Positions 45,060-53,788 of a DNA stretch of 64,000 bases are shown here, piece after piece. Made by a program: the position numbers and the translations under genes. The stretch's first letter is position 1. Each line of letters begins with the position of its first letter. The DNA is from JAAFHB01 sp963677935 (GTDB taxonomy: Bacteria; Bacteroidota; Bacteroidia; Bacteroidales; Prolixibacteraceae), in assembly GCA_963677935.2 (NCBI GenBank), contig CAXXEH010000003.1, forward strand, positions 2,418,001 through 2,482,000, given 5' to 3'. Under the pieces are notes generated by a model that saw nothing but the letters and a program-made list of their open reading frames with translations, had not been told where the DNA came from and searched no databases.

Positions 45060-45868
45060 TGGCAGCAAATAATGATATATTTTCGAAAGAATGGTGCGAA
45101 TTGATTTTTGAATCATCGCCAAATCGTGAATATGGGGCCTATGAATTAAGGAGTAATTCTCAAAGGCGGCAATTCAGGGCCTTGGTTTTAGCATCTGGTT
45201 TTTTTATTGTGGCTGTCGTGGCGCCCATTTTAATCAAGCAGATGATACCAGAGAAGGTTGAAAAAGAATTATCTGTCAGGACTTTGACAGATATTCAATT
45301 GGAAAAGCCCAAAGATGTATCCTTCATTAAAGAGGTTCCTCCACCACCACCGATGCGTAATACCATAAAATTCACACCTCCCGTAATCAAACCTGATGAT
45401 ATGGTGCAGGAGGAGGAGCAGCCCATTATGCAAAAGGAGGCTGTTGAGTCAAAGGAGGCGATTAGTAATGTTACATTCGACAAAGGTACTGATGACATTT
45501 CAGCCCCGGTAGCAACAGCGGAGAAAAAAGTTGAGATTACCGAAGAGCCGGATAAGCCCTTTATAATTGTAGAACAGATGCCACAATTCCCTGGTGGAGA
45601 GAGGGAAATGATGAAGTTTATTAAAAGCAACCTTAAATATCCGGCTACAGCCGTCGAAAATGGGATCTTTGGTACGGTCACTGTTAACTTTGTTGTTGGC
45701 AGGGATGGGAGAATTACAAATATTAAGGTGATTAGGGGGATTGGAGCCGGCTGTGATGAGGAAGCTGTCAGAATTTTGGAGAAAATGCCAGCATGGAGTC
45801 CAGGAAAGCAGGGAGGGATTGCTGTTCCTGTAAGTTACACTGTCCCATTCAAATTTGTTTTGCAATAA
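45059..45868 (+). CDS. tonB: TonB family energy transducer, copy 1
   Basis: 269 residues. The N-terminus (REYGAYELRSNSQRRQFRAL) is the conserved cytoplasmic segment of Bacteroidota TonB proteins, followed by one membrane helix near 46-64, a Pro/Glu-rich periplasmic linker (VPPPPPMRNTIKFTPPVIKP) and the TonB C-terminal domain (QMPQFPGGEREMMKFI to VSYTVPFKFVLQ). It passes proton-motive energy from ExbBD to outer-membrane receptors. It is a close paralogue of the tonB at 48279 and was made by duplication with the tail of exbD. It lies before, not after, exbB. Confidence 0.93.
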   Translation: MAANNDIFSKEWCELIFESSPNREYGAYELRSNSQRRQFRALVLASGFFIVAVVAPILIKQMIPEKVEKELSVRTLTDIQLEKPKDVSFIKEVPPPPPMRNTIKFTPPVIKPDDMVQEEEQPIMQKEAVESKEAISNVTFDKGTDDISAPVATAEKKVEITEEPDKPFIIVEQMPQFPGGEREMMKFIKSNLKYPATAVENGIFGTVTVNFVVGRDGRITNIKVIRGIGAGCDEEAVRILEKMPAWSPGKQGGIAVPVSYTVPFKFVLQ

Positions 45869-46197
45869 ATACCCTGATATATTGATGATTGTCATTAAAT
45901 TTAAATGTTAAAATATGTTAATATTTAAGTTTTTGGCCATTTTTATTTAGCCCCACCGATGTGAATTGAATTGGATTATTAATTTTGTCCACGATTAAGA
46001 ATTAAAGATCTCTTTTGGAATTTTCGTAGATCCTTGTAATTGAACATGTTTTTTTGTTGTATATTTGAACCATTCGTAGGTTTGTTTATTCAATATAACA
46101 GTTTGATTAATTGTTATTTTCTTATAAATTTAGTATTCTTTTAATGTTTTCTCAAATATTTCTTAAACTTTCATTTAAACACTAGTAATTTTAGAGT
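45869..46197 (+). promoter_or_regulatory. Leader region of the exbB operon
   Basis: 329 bases without a gene. TATATTTG at 46060-46067 is an exact -7 element; a properly spaced -33 box is not clear. It would give a leader of about 125 bases. Confidence 0.35.
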
Positions 46198-47001
46198 ATG
46201 AAATCACAAAATGGTTTTTTAAAGATTCAAAGCGCTTTTTCTGCATTGGTCATTCCCGTTTCGTTCATTATTGCTGTCGCTGTATTTAATTTGATAATGG
46301 GCGCCAACAGCCATTTTCAAGGGAATAATAATGCGAATGCACCTATCCCGGGTGATTTCCTTGGCGTAATTTATAAGGGAGGATTTATCGTTCCAATCAT
46401 TATGACGTTGCTATTGACTGTAATTGTCTTCGCAATTGAACGCTTTTTCACAATTAACAAGGCTGGTGGAAAAGGATCTGCTACTAAATTTGTTGAGTCA
46501 ATCAAAGCTTCCCTCTCTAAGAATGACATTAATGGCGCTATGGCAGAATGTGATCGTTTTCAGGGATCTATCGCAAGTGTTTCCAAAGCTGCACTTCTGA
46601 AATATCAGATGCTTGAAAAAGACACCACGATGACTAAAGAACAGAAGTTACTTGACATTACAAAGAACATCGAGGAGGCAACCTCTCTTGAACTTCCAAG
46701 TCTTGAGCAGAATCTTCCTATTCTTGCAACCATTTCCTCACTTGGTACCATGATGGGTCTATTGGGAACGGTACTTGGGATGATCCGCTCATTTGCTGCT
46801 ATGGCAAACGCAGGAGCTCCTGACTCTGTTGCATTATCTACAGGTATTTCTGAAGCACTTATCAATACGGCATTTGGGATTGGTACAGGCGCCCTTGCAA
46901 TGATTTCCTATAATTTTTTCACCACAAAAATTGATAAGCTGACCTATTCAATCGATGAAACTGGTTATAGCATCGTTCAAACATTTGCTGCAAAGCACTA
47001 A
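46198..47001 (+). CDS. exbB: MotA/TolQ/ExbB proton channel protein
   Basis: 267 residues with three membrane regions: an N-terminal one (SALVIPVSFIIAVAVFNLIM), a second (FIVPIIMTLLLTVIVFAIE) and a later pair covering ATISSLGTMMGLLGTVLGMI and GISEALINTAFGIGTGALAM, the conserved ExbB core that forms the channel with ExbD. It is an inner-membrane stator of the TonB motor. It heads a run exbB-exbD-exbD-tonB-small membrane protein-PstS-like-TPR, all on one strand with gaps of 47 bases or less. Confidence 0.95.
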   Translation: MKSQNGFLKIQSAFSALVIPVSFIIAVAVFNLIMGANSHFQGNNNANAPIPGDFLGVIYKGGFIVPIIMTLLLTVIVFAIERFFTINKAGGKGSATKFVESIKASLSKNDINGAMAECDRFQGSIASVSKAALLKYQMLEKDTTMTKEQKLLDITKNIEEATSLELPSLEQNLPILATISSLGTMMGLLGTVLGMIRSFAAMANAGAPDSVALSTGISEALINTAFGIGTGALAMISYNFFTTKIDKLTYSIDETGYSIVQTFAAKH

Positions 47002-47029
47002 ATTTATAGTCTAAAAATATATTAGTACT

Positions 47030-47638
47030 ATGCCAAAAGTTAAAATAAAAAGGAAAAGTACGGCCGTTGACATGACCGCTATGTGTGATGTTGCGTTCCT
47101 GTTGTTGACCTTCTTTATGCTCACTTCCAACTTTATTCAAAAAGAGCCGGTGGCAGTGAATACCCCCTCCTCAATTTCAGAGATTAAGATACCTGACCGG
47201 AATATCATTTCAATTCTGGTCGATGCAAAGGGTAAAGTTTTCTTTGGAGCTGACGGTCAGGAAAACAGGGTTCAAATGCTTACCAAGATGGGTGCTACCT
47301 ATAATATCACCTTTTCTGCAGCTGAATTAAAGGAGTTTAGTTTGATCAATAAATTTGGAGTCCCCATCAATCTTATGAAGTCTTATTTGGCTTTGAAAAG
47401 TGAGGAACGGGACTTACCCCAGAATTCGATTGGAATACCCTGCGATTCGTTGGATAACCAGTTCAAAAATTGGGTGAGTGTAGCTAAGAGCGTTAACAGG
47501 GATTACCGTATCGCGATAAAGGCCGATCAGGTAACAACCTATCCGGTCATTAAAAAGTTAATGGGTAGTCTGCAGGACATCAATGAGAACAGGTATAACC
47601 TGCTCACGAGTCTTAAAAATGTAGCTGATTATGAATAA
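47030..47638 (+). CDS. exbD: ExbD/TolR biopolymer transport protein, copy 1
   Basis: 202 residues. One membrane helix at the N-terminus contains the essential Asp in MTAMCDVAFLLLTFFML. The remainder is periplasmic and ends with the peptidoglycan-binding-like fold of ExbD (TTYPVIKKLMGSLQDINENR). It pairs with ExbB to gate protons. Two different exbD genes in a row are usual in this phylum and may form a heteromeric stator. Confidence 0.93.
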   Translation: MPKVKIKRKSTAVDMTAMCDVAFLLLTFFMLTSNFIQKEPVAVNTPSSISEIKIPDRNIISILVDAKGKVFFGADGQENRVQMLTKMGATYNITFSAAELKEFSLINKFGVPINLMKSYLALKSEERDLPQNSIGIPCDSLDNQFKNWVSVAKSVNRDYRIAIKADQVTTYPVIKKLMGSLQDINENRYNLLTSLKNVADYE

Positions 47639-47656
47639 TTATAAATTTTAAAATTC

Positions 47657-48268
47657 ATGTCTGAAGTAGCTGCGGAAACGCAAGTAAAACAAAAAGGCAA
47701 GACCAAAAAGATGTCAACAAGGGTGGACTTTACACCTATGGTTGACCTCGGGTTTTTGCTCATAACATTTTTCATGTTGGCCACATCAATGAGTAAACCT
47801 CAGACCATGGAAATCGCCATGCCTTCCAAAGAAAAGGTTACAGAAGAGGATCAGACAAAGATCAAAGCCTCCAGAGCTGTAACGATTCTTCTTGGGAAAG
47901 ACAATAAGGTTTTTTACTATGAAGGGACTCGTGAAAATGATATTGACCCTGTTCTCAATCAAACCGATTTTTCTCCCAAAGGGATGCGCCAGTTTTTGAT
48001 CAAGAAGAATTATGACATTATGGTCAAAGTTCGTGATCTGAAAATCAAGAAGGATGCAAAAAAGATCTCTGATGAGGATTTTGAGAAGCAGAAAACGGAG
48101 ATCATCAGCGATAAGAAAGCCCCCATTATTCTGATCAAGGGGACTGTGGATAGTTCGTATAAAAACCTTATCGATGCGCTGGATGAGATGGCTATTTGTA
48201 ATATCGGTCGTTATGCGATCGTGGATATTACCCCTTTTGATCTGGAATTGTTAGCAAAAAAATTATGA
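47657..48268 (+). CDS. exbD: ExbD/TolR biopolymer transport protein, copy 2
   Basis: 203 residues. The membrane helix carries the conserved Asp in FTPMVDLGFLLITFFML. A Lys/Glu-rich segment (RDLKIKKDAKKISDEDFEKQ) lies in the middle of the periplasmic part. The end, IGRYAIVDITPFDLELLAKK, is what was duplicated upstream of tonB copy 1. The gene starts 18 bases after copy 1. Confidence 0.93.
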   Translation: MSEVAAETQVKQKGKTKKMSTRVDFTPMVDLGFLLITFFMLATSMSKPQTMEIAMPSKEKVTEEDQTKIKASRAVTILLGKDNKVFYYEGTRENDIDPVLNQTDFSPKGMRQFLIKKNYDIMVKVRDLKIKKDAKKISDEDFEKQKTEIISDKKAPIILIKGTVDSSYKNLIDALDEMAICNIGRYAIVDITPFDLELLAKKL

Positions 48269-48278
48269 GACAAATCTA

Positions 48279-49079
48279 ATGGCAGCAAATAATGATATTT
48301 TTTCGAGTGAATGGTGCGATCTGGTTTTTGAAGCTAAAAATCATGAGTATGGAGCGTATGAATTAAGGAAAAATTCTGCAAGAAGACACTTCAGAGCGTT
48401 CATCATTGCCAGCGTAGTTTTCGTTCTGACAGTTTCTGCACCCTCCTTAATCAATCAGCTCTTACCAAAGCGGGTAGACAAGGATGTCAGCGTCAGAACA
48501 CTTTCGGATATTAAGTTGGATAAACCAAAGGAGAACATCCTGAAAGAGATTCCACCGCCACCACCACCTTTACGTAATACCATCAAGTTCACCCCTCCGG
48601 TGATTAAACCTGATGAAATGGTACAGGAGGAAGAGCAACCTAAGTTACAAAAAGAGGTAGTTGAAGCAAAGGCAGCAATCAGTAATGTCGCTTTTGATAA
48701 AGGTACCGATGATATTGCTGCTCCCGTGGCTACTGAAAAAAACCAGATCACTGAAGAACCTGATCAACCTTTTGTAATCGTTGAACAGATGCCTCAGTTC
48801 CCTGGAGGTGAAAAAGAGATGATGAAGTTTATCAAAAATAACCTTCGCTACCCATCCCTTGCCGCAGAAAATGGTATTTCCGGTACTGTAATTGTCAATT
48901 TTGTCGTCGACAGAGATGGTCACATCACCCGGATAAAAGTGGTTCGCGGTATTGGTGGAGGTTGTGATGAAGAGGCAGTAAGAGTATTGGGTAAAATGCC
49001 TGTATGGAGCCCTGGTAAACAAGGAGGAAAGGCTGTACTGGTAAGTTATACCGTTCCTTTTAAATTTATCTTGCAATAG
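48279..49079 (+). CDS. tonB: TonB family energy transducer, copy 2
   Basis: 266 residues with the same plan as copy 1: HEYGAYELRKNSARRHFRAF, a membrane helix, a proline stretch (IPPPPPPLRNTIKFTPPVIK) and a TonB C-terminal domain that ends in VSYTVPFKFILQ. It is 10 bases after exbD2, in the ancestral position of the operon. The two copies differ mainly in the linker, so they may serve different receptors. Confidence 0.95.
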   Translation: MAANNDIFSSEWCDLVFEAKNHEYGAYELRKNSARRHFRAFIIASVVFVLTVSAPSLINQLLPKRVDKDVSVRTLSDIKLDKPKENILKEIPPPPPPLRNTIKFTPPVIKPDEMVQEEEQPKLQKEVVEAKAAISNVAFDKGTDDIAAPVATEKNQITEEPDQPFVIVEQMPQFPGGEKEMMKFIKNNLRYPSLAAENGISGTVIVNFVVDRDGHITRIKVVRGIGGGCDEEAVRVLGKMPVWSPGKQGGKAVLVSYTVPFKFILQ

Positions 49080-49091
49080 CATTGAACTCAG

Positions 49092-49301
49092 ATGACGGGA
49101 AGAAATCTATTTTCTATTTCTTTTAAGATTTTAATGTCGTGTGTCTATTTAGTACTGGGAGTAGTAATATTGTCTTCGGATCTATTACTGCTCCCAGTAA
49201 ATAGTTTTGTAAGAACTTGTTTTGGCATACTTTTAGTAGTATATGGTTCATTCAGAATTTATACATTGGTAAAAAATTCAAAAAGCGATGAAACGAATTG
49301 A
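49092..49301 (+). CDS. Small membrane protein of the TonB operon
   Basis: 69 residues with two hydrophobic helices (SFKILMSCVYLVLGVVILSS and VRTCFGILLVVYGSFRIYTL) and a charged end. It begins 12 bases after tonB and overlaps the next gene by 14 bases. Small genes at this place are common in Bacteroidota TonB operons, but their role is not known. Confidence 0.75.
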   Translation: MTGRNLFSISFKILMSCVYLVLGVVILSSDLLLLPVNSFVRTCFGILLVVYGSFRIYTLVKNSKSDETN

Positions 49302-50232
49302 GTTCATATTATTTTTGATTTTCCCCCTTTTATTTGGAGGTTGCCGGTTTTTTAAGGGAGATCCTTACCGCAATACACCAACCACGGGGATTACAACAAT
49401 ATGCACTGATGAGACATTTCGCCCTATAATAGAATCCGAAATTGATGTTTTTTCAGCAGTTTATGGATATACCCTTTTTAAATCTGATTATCTCCCAGAG
49501 AGTGACGCATTTAAAGCGTTGTTAAATGGAAAGGTCGAGTTCATTATCGCTTCCAGGCCCCTAACCAAAGATGAGACTTCCCTTCTAAATCAGAAGAAGA
49601 TATTCCCTCGTCAAACAAAAATTGCCACCGATGCCATTGCATTGATTGTCTCCCCTTTGAGCAAAGATACCCTGATCACCTTAAATCAGATCAAAGAGCT
49701 GCTAACCGGCAAAATTGATCGCTGGGATCAGATTAATCCCGGTTCAAAAACCGGAAAGATAAAGGTGGTATTCGACAATGAGAAATCGGGCATCATCAAA
49801 TTTTTAGTCGATACCCTCTGCGGAGGAAAATTTGTCACCAATAATGTATTTGCACTCGAATACAATCGTGACGTGATTGAATATACCAGTACCCATCCCG
49901 GGGTTCTTGGTTTTATTGGCGGTAGCTGGATCAGCAACAGCAATGATTCGTTACACCTCTCCTTTCATAAAAAAATCAAAGTGATGTCAGTGAGTGAAAG
50001 TTCACATCCTGACTCAGAAAATAGTTATAAACCTTACCAAGCCTACCTGGTGGATCATGTTTATCCACTTACAAGAGATGTTTATATGATTAATGCGGAA
50101 CCACGGAACGGTTTGGCCACGGGGTTCTCTGCCTATCTGGCAAGCGACAAAGGACAAAGAATTATCCTTAAATCAGGTGTTCTGCCTGCAATCGCCCCAA
50201 CAAGGGTGATCAATATCCGAAAAGATTTTTAG
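49288..50232 (+). CDS. PstS-like substrate-binding lipoprotein
   Basis: 314 residues. A lipoprotein signal ends in LLFGGC, so Cys19 should be lipidated. The body is a periplasmic type-II binding fold of the phosphate-binding PstS type: ICTDETFRPIIESEIDVFSA, then GKVEFIIASRPLTKDE, then a late FSAYLASDKGQRIILKSGVLP. In this operon the protein is regularly found with TonB and a TPR protein although no Pst permease is nearby. A role in phosphate uptake is therefore not shown. Confidence 0.82.
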   Translation: MKRIEFILFLIFPLLFGGCRFFKGDPYRNTPTTGITTICTDETFRPIIESEIDVFSAVYGYTLFKSDYLPESDAFKALLNGKVEFIIASRPLTKDETSLLNQKKIFPRQTKIATDAIALIVSPLSKDTLITLNQIKELLTGKIDRWDQINPGSKTGKIKVVFDNEKSGIIKFLVDTLCGGKFVTNNVFALEYNRDVIEYTSTHPGVLGFIGGSWISNSNDSLHLSFHKKIKVMSVSESSHPDSENSYKPYQAYLVDHVYPLTRDVYMINAEPRNGLATGFSAYLASDKGQRIILKSGVLPAIAPTRVINIRKDF

Positions 50233-50278
50233 CCTTTAATCTGAAATTGAAAATATATAATACACATATAATATTCGT

Positions 50279-52009
50279 ATGAAACGCAGTTTACTCTCCA
50301 TCTTAGGAATTCTTTTCTTTGTTTCTGCCGGGTTTTCCCAGCTGATCACCAATCAAGGCTTGTCATTTCTTGATGATCTTCAATTTCATAAGGCGCGTAA
50401 CTTCTTTTTGAATCAGTTAAAAACATCACCTAATGATGTCAGAACTAACTGTTCATTGGGTGATACCTATTTGTATCTCCAATTGCCTGACAGCGCAAAA
50501 ATGATGTACCAAAAAGCTTTATCGGCTGATCCGAAATCACCATTCCCGCTCATTGGCATGGGAAAGGTTGCCCTGATGAATGGGGATAAAACAGCACAGC
50601 TCGATTTTTTTGAAAGGGCCAGAAAACTCGACAAAAAGAATTCTGAAGTTTATTATGAAATTGCTCAGGGTTGTTTTGCACTCGCCAAGAAGGACACAGC
50701 AACCGGATTCCGGTTTTTAACCCAGGGTATCGAACTTAACTCAAAATTTGCCCGTTTTCATATCGCATACGGTGATTATGAAGCTTTGGGTCACCGATAC
50801 GGAGCTGCAACCAATGCTTACGAAAGAGCCATATTTTTTGATGCCAATTTGGCATTAGCTTACCGGAAACTAGGCATTCTGCATACCCTCGCCCGTGCCA
50901 ACCGCGATGCATTAAACGCATTGGCTAAAAGTATAGAGTTGAACAGCGATCAGATCATGGTTTATAAGAATTTAGGTGACCTGTATTACTCTCTTGGACG
51001 ATTTGCCGAGGCTGAAAAGAATTACCTCATTTATCTGGAAAGGGCTGAAGTTACCCAGGATGACAAAGAACGATATGCGATCATCCTTTTCTTCAATAAA
51101 AAATACGATGAAGCGGCTAAACTGCTGGAGGATGTGATGAAACAGAATTCTGATGAGTCTGTTTTATTGAGAATCCGTGGATATATCGCCTACGAAACGA
51201 AAGATTATGCCAAAGGTGTTGAGTTTATGGCTAAATTCTTTAAACTGCACGATCCCGAAAAAAATATTGCCTCCGACTTCCTTTATTATGGTCGGTTATT
51301 ACAAAAGACCGGTAAGGATACCCTGGCAATTGAAAATTACATTAAAGCGTTGGCTGCCGATTCGACCAAAACCGAAATTTATGACGACCTGGCCAAGCTC
51401 TATGCAAGTAATAAGATGCATGATCAGGCTGCTACCACCTATAAAAAAATGATTTCAAATGGTGCTGATAAGGTGAATACCTGGTTTTTAATCGGTAAAG
51501 AGTATTATTTCCAGTCGGAGGTTTATAAGAACCAGTACGATACTGCGATGGTACACCAGAAGACCAATAATATTCCATTCACCGACAGTACCGCTGTTTA
51601 CAACCAACGACGTTTATATCTTCAAAAAGCAGATAGTGCATTCACAAAGGTTACCGAATTGAGTCCTGAGTATGCAGGTGGTTTTATGTGGAGGGGTCGT
51701 ATGAATTCTTCCCTTGATCCTGAAGCCGAAACTCCTGTAGCAAAGGAAATTTATGAAAAAGCGCTCGCCATTTTTGATGCCGGCGATCAGACAAAAAACC
51801 GTAAATCGGTTATCGAATGCTACAAATACCTGGGTTCCTATTATTTCCTGATGAGTGAAAGAATCCTGAAATCTGACAAAAAACAATCCGAAGTGCTGAA
51901 ACAGACTTCAATCGAGTACTGGAAGAAGATTCTTGCGATAGATCCGAATGATGAACAGGCTTTAGAGGTATTCAAAAAGCTGAAGATTGCCATACCGACA
52001 AATAAGTAA
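50279..52009 (+). CDS. Periplasmic TPR-repeat protein
   Basis: 576 residues with a signal peptide (MKRSLLSILGILFFVSAGFS). At least ten tetratricopeptide repeats follow (for example NCSLGDTYLYLQLPDSAKMM, VYKNLGDLYYSLGRFAEAEK and IYDDLAKLYASNKMHDQAAT). TPR arrays act as protein-binding scaffolds. It is the last gene of the exbB operon, 46 bases after the lipoprotein, and may hold TonB, the lipoprotein or a receptor together in the periplasm. Confidence 0.88.
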   Translation: MKRSLLSILGILFFVSAGFSQLITNQGLSFLDDLQFHKARNFFLNQLKTSPNDVRTNCSLGDTYLYLQLPDSAKMMYQKALSADPKSPFPLIGMGKVALMNGDKTAQLDFFERARKLDKKNSEVYYEIAQGCFALAKKDTATGFRFLTQGIELNSKFARFHIAYGDYEALGHRYGAATNAYERAIFFDANLALAYRKLGILHTLARANRDALNALAKSIELNSDQIMVYKNLGDLYYSLGRFAEAEKNYLIYLERAEVTQDDKERYAIILFFNKKYDEAAKLLEDVMKQNSDESVLLRIRGYIAYETKDYAKGVEFMAKFFKLHDPEKNIASDFLYYGRLLQKTGKDTLAIENYIKALAADSTKTEIYDDLAKLYASNKMHDQAATTYKKMISNGADKVNTWFLIGKEYYFQSEVYKNQYDTAMVHQKTNNIPFTDSTAVYNQRRLYLQKADSAFTKVTELSPEYAGGFMWRGRMNSSLDPEAETPVAKEIYEKALAIFDAGDQTKNRKSVIECYKYLGSYYFLMSERILKSDKKQSEVLKQTSIEYWKKILAIDPNDEQALEVFKKLKIAIPTNK

Positions 52010-52127
52010 GTAGCTTAAATAAAATATTGTCGTAATTAATTGTTTCACAGAGTTACACTGGGGAGGCACCAGAGTTTCACAGAGAGAAAAAGTGAAGAAT
52101 TTCGACACCCTCAAAGGAGCAGAAATT

Positions 52128-52178
52128 GTTCATATTGCAGACCAGAAGTCTCTCCCCGGGGAGATTTAGAGGGGTCCC
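52128..52178. repeat. Interspersed repeat C, copy 1
   Basis: GTTCATATTGC, then GACCAGAAGTCTCTCC and GGGGAGATTTAGAGGGGTCC. It is near-identical to 53485-53534. Confidence 0.7.
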
Positions 52179-52198
52179 AAACGCGAAATTCAATAATA

Positions 52199-52238
52199 TT
52201 AAGAGGGCTGATTTTCAATCGAAAGTCAGCCCTCTTAA
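52199..52238. terminator. Strong hairpin between the TPR gene and tRNA-Phe
   Basis: TTAAGAGGGCTGA and TCAGCCCTCTTAA pair over a 14-base loop. Position and AT-rich stem ends suggest a bidirectional terminator for the exbB operon and the tRNA. Confidence 0.65.
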
Positions 52239-52293
52239 TTTGTGGCGTGTATGCGCTCTCTTCATGATCTGAATCATAGAACATTGCAAAATG

Positions 52294-52331
52294 AAAAAGG
52301 GCAAATACCTTTTAAAGATATTTACCCTTTA
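52294..52331 (-). terminator. Imperfect hairpin after tRNA-Phe
   Basis: AAAAAGGGCAAATACC pairs with GATATTTACCCTTT with a few mismatches, directly past the tRNA 3' end; it may end the tRNA transcript. Confidence 0.45.
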
Positions 52332-52337
52332 TTTGCG

Positions 52338-52410
<73 letters not shown>

Positions 52411-52734
52411 TTGTTTTCTAACGCGTGGCAAAACTAATCAAATTTTAATTCTCACCAAACACTGAATGAAAAAAAAAGAGATAAAGATTGATTTTATGAA
52501 TTTCGCTCTTCATGAATCAGATGCCTGAATTGCAGATCTTGTTGAATATTAATAGTCTGCATCTGGCGACTGGCTGCAGGCAAACTAATTTCATTCTTTG
52601 TAGATTAGTAATAAGAAGGATATAATGTCGTATTTCCTTATTTGACTGATTTCTTAAGGATCCAAAATACAACGTTGTCGCATTAAACATGTAGTATTGC
52701 TTAACTGAGGTAGCCAAGGAAAGTAGACCCGAGG

Positions 52735-52926
52735 TAAAGATTGCTTCATCGCTCAGGATGTCAATCATTTCATTTAAATATTCGCTGAGCTCCTTGCAAT
52801 GACAGATGATTTGATTAACAGAGAGATGGGAAGGGATGGCGGCCCTGCCGCCATCCCTTCCCATCTCTCCTCTCGCCGCGAGCCATCCGTCTTTGCGAGG
52901 AGGTACGACGAAGCAATCTTTACGAC
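52735..52926. repeat. Nested palindromic element, family B
   Basis: Outer arms: AAAGATTGCTTC on the left and GAAGCAATCTTT on the right; the left arm resumes as CTCCTTGCAATGAC after about 35 extra bases, opposite TTTGCGAGGAG. The core is a perfect 23-bp hairpin (52821-52843 with 52847-52869, 3-base loop CCT) whose top is GGCGGC/GCCGCC. A 115-codon minus-strand frame here starts inside the hairpin and is not accepted as a gene. Confidence 0.8.
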
Positions 52927-53071
52927 ATTAACTTAATCTCATTACTTATTTGTTTTTCTACCCATATTTAATCCCGTCAGGGATTGAAAATCTCATTTGT
53001 AAACAGCCCCTGTAATTATTTTCTGTTAAAGCTTTGAGTCAGAAATACGGCAATTAATAATTTCCATCAAT

Positions 53072-53361
53072 TAGGGCTTGCTGAAAAACTCAAATTTTAT
53101 TTGGAAGACCTCGGAGAGGTCGTATGTTTATAGAAATTGATTCGGAATAAGGTGTTCGACCCCGGCCGGGGTCGTATATTTGGTTGGTCGATACATTTTC
53201 TATAAACATTTTATCCCTCCGGGATAATTTTTTAGTGCGTCCATTTATTTGAAGTGCAAGCTTTTCACAGCACAACTGAATAAATCCTTGCACATCATTT
53301 ACTCAACCAAGTACTTCTTGTATTAAATATCAATAATTAATAACTTTTTCAGCAACTCCTA
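53072..53361. mobile_element. MITE-like element with terminal inverted repeats
   Basis: The left end TAGGGCTTGCTGAAAAACT is matched by the reverse complement of the right end (TAGGAGTTGCTGAAAAAGTTA). The termini resemble those of some Bacteroidota insertion sequences. The 290-base interior has no transposase but two hairpins, GACCTCGGAGAGGTC and GACCCCGGCCGGGGTC, each beside GTATGTTTATAGAAA-like words, one inverted. It may be a non-autonomous element or a degraded IS remnant. Confidence 0.5.
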
Positions 53362-53419
53362 CTTAAGTAATATGAATAATATATTGTCGTATGTAATATT
53401 ACTTCATTTTATATTTCCT

Positions 53420-53534
53420 GACCTCCCCTAACCCCTCCAAGGAGGGGAACTGAGGAAAATTGAGGTAAGAAAAGATCAGAAGTAGTTCATTATGCGGACC
53501 AGAAGTCTCCCCTTGGGGAGATTTAGAGGGGTCC
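53420..53534. repeat. Interspersed repeat C, copy 2
   Basis: A left arm GACCTCCCCTAACCCCTCC and a right arm GGGGAGATTTAGAGGGGTC are imperfect reverse complements. The right part (from 53485) is shared with 52128-52178. Confidence 0.7.
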
Positions 53535-53625
53535 TTTATGCGGTTAGAAATTAAATTTAGTACATTATATGTTTCCTATTACTTATATTAAACGCAGATT
53601 TCTGATCCAAAAAGCCGGTCACACT

Positions 53626-53712
53626 GCCAGCCGCCATCCTCAGCTGCAAGTTTCCAGTTGCCAGTAGCTAGTAACCAGTAGCCAGTGCCCAGCCGCAAGT
53701 TGCCAATCGCCG
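53626..53712. repeat. Degenerate short repeat
   Basis: Variants of GCCAGTAGC, CCAGTTGCC and AGCCGCAAG repeat at irregular spacing just upstream of the M16 peptidase gene. Confidence 0.5.
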
Positions 53713-53788
53713 CAAATAAAGTTTTTCAGTTTCAAAGTTTATCGAAGCGCTATTTTCAATACTTTTGCAACTTGTTCAAAATTAATTA

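Noticed and set aside
52517..52864. 115-codon minus-strand frame
   Set aside because: Its start lies inside the family B hairpin and the product matches nothing recognisable.
53090..53293. 67-codon minus-strand frame
   Set aside because: It lies inside the MITE-like element and translates its hairpins.
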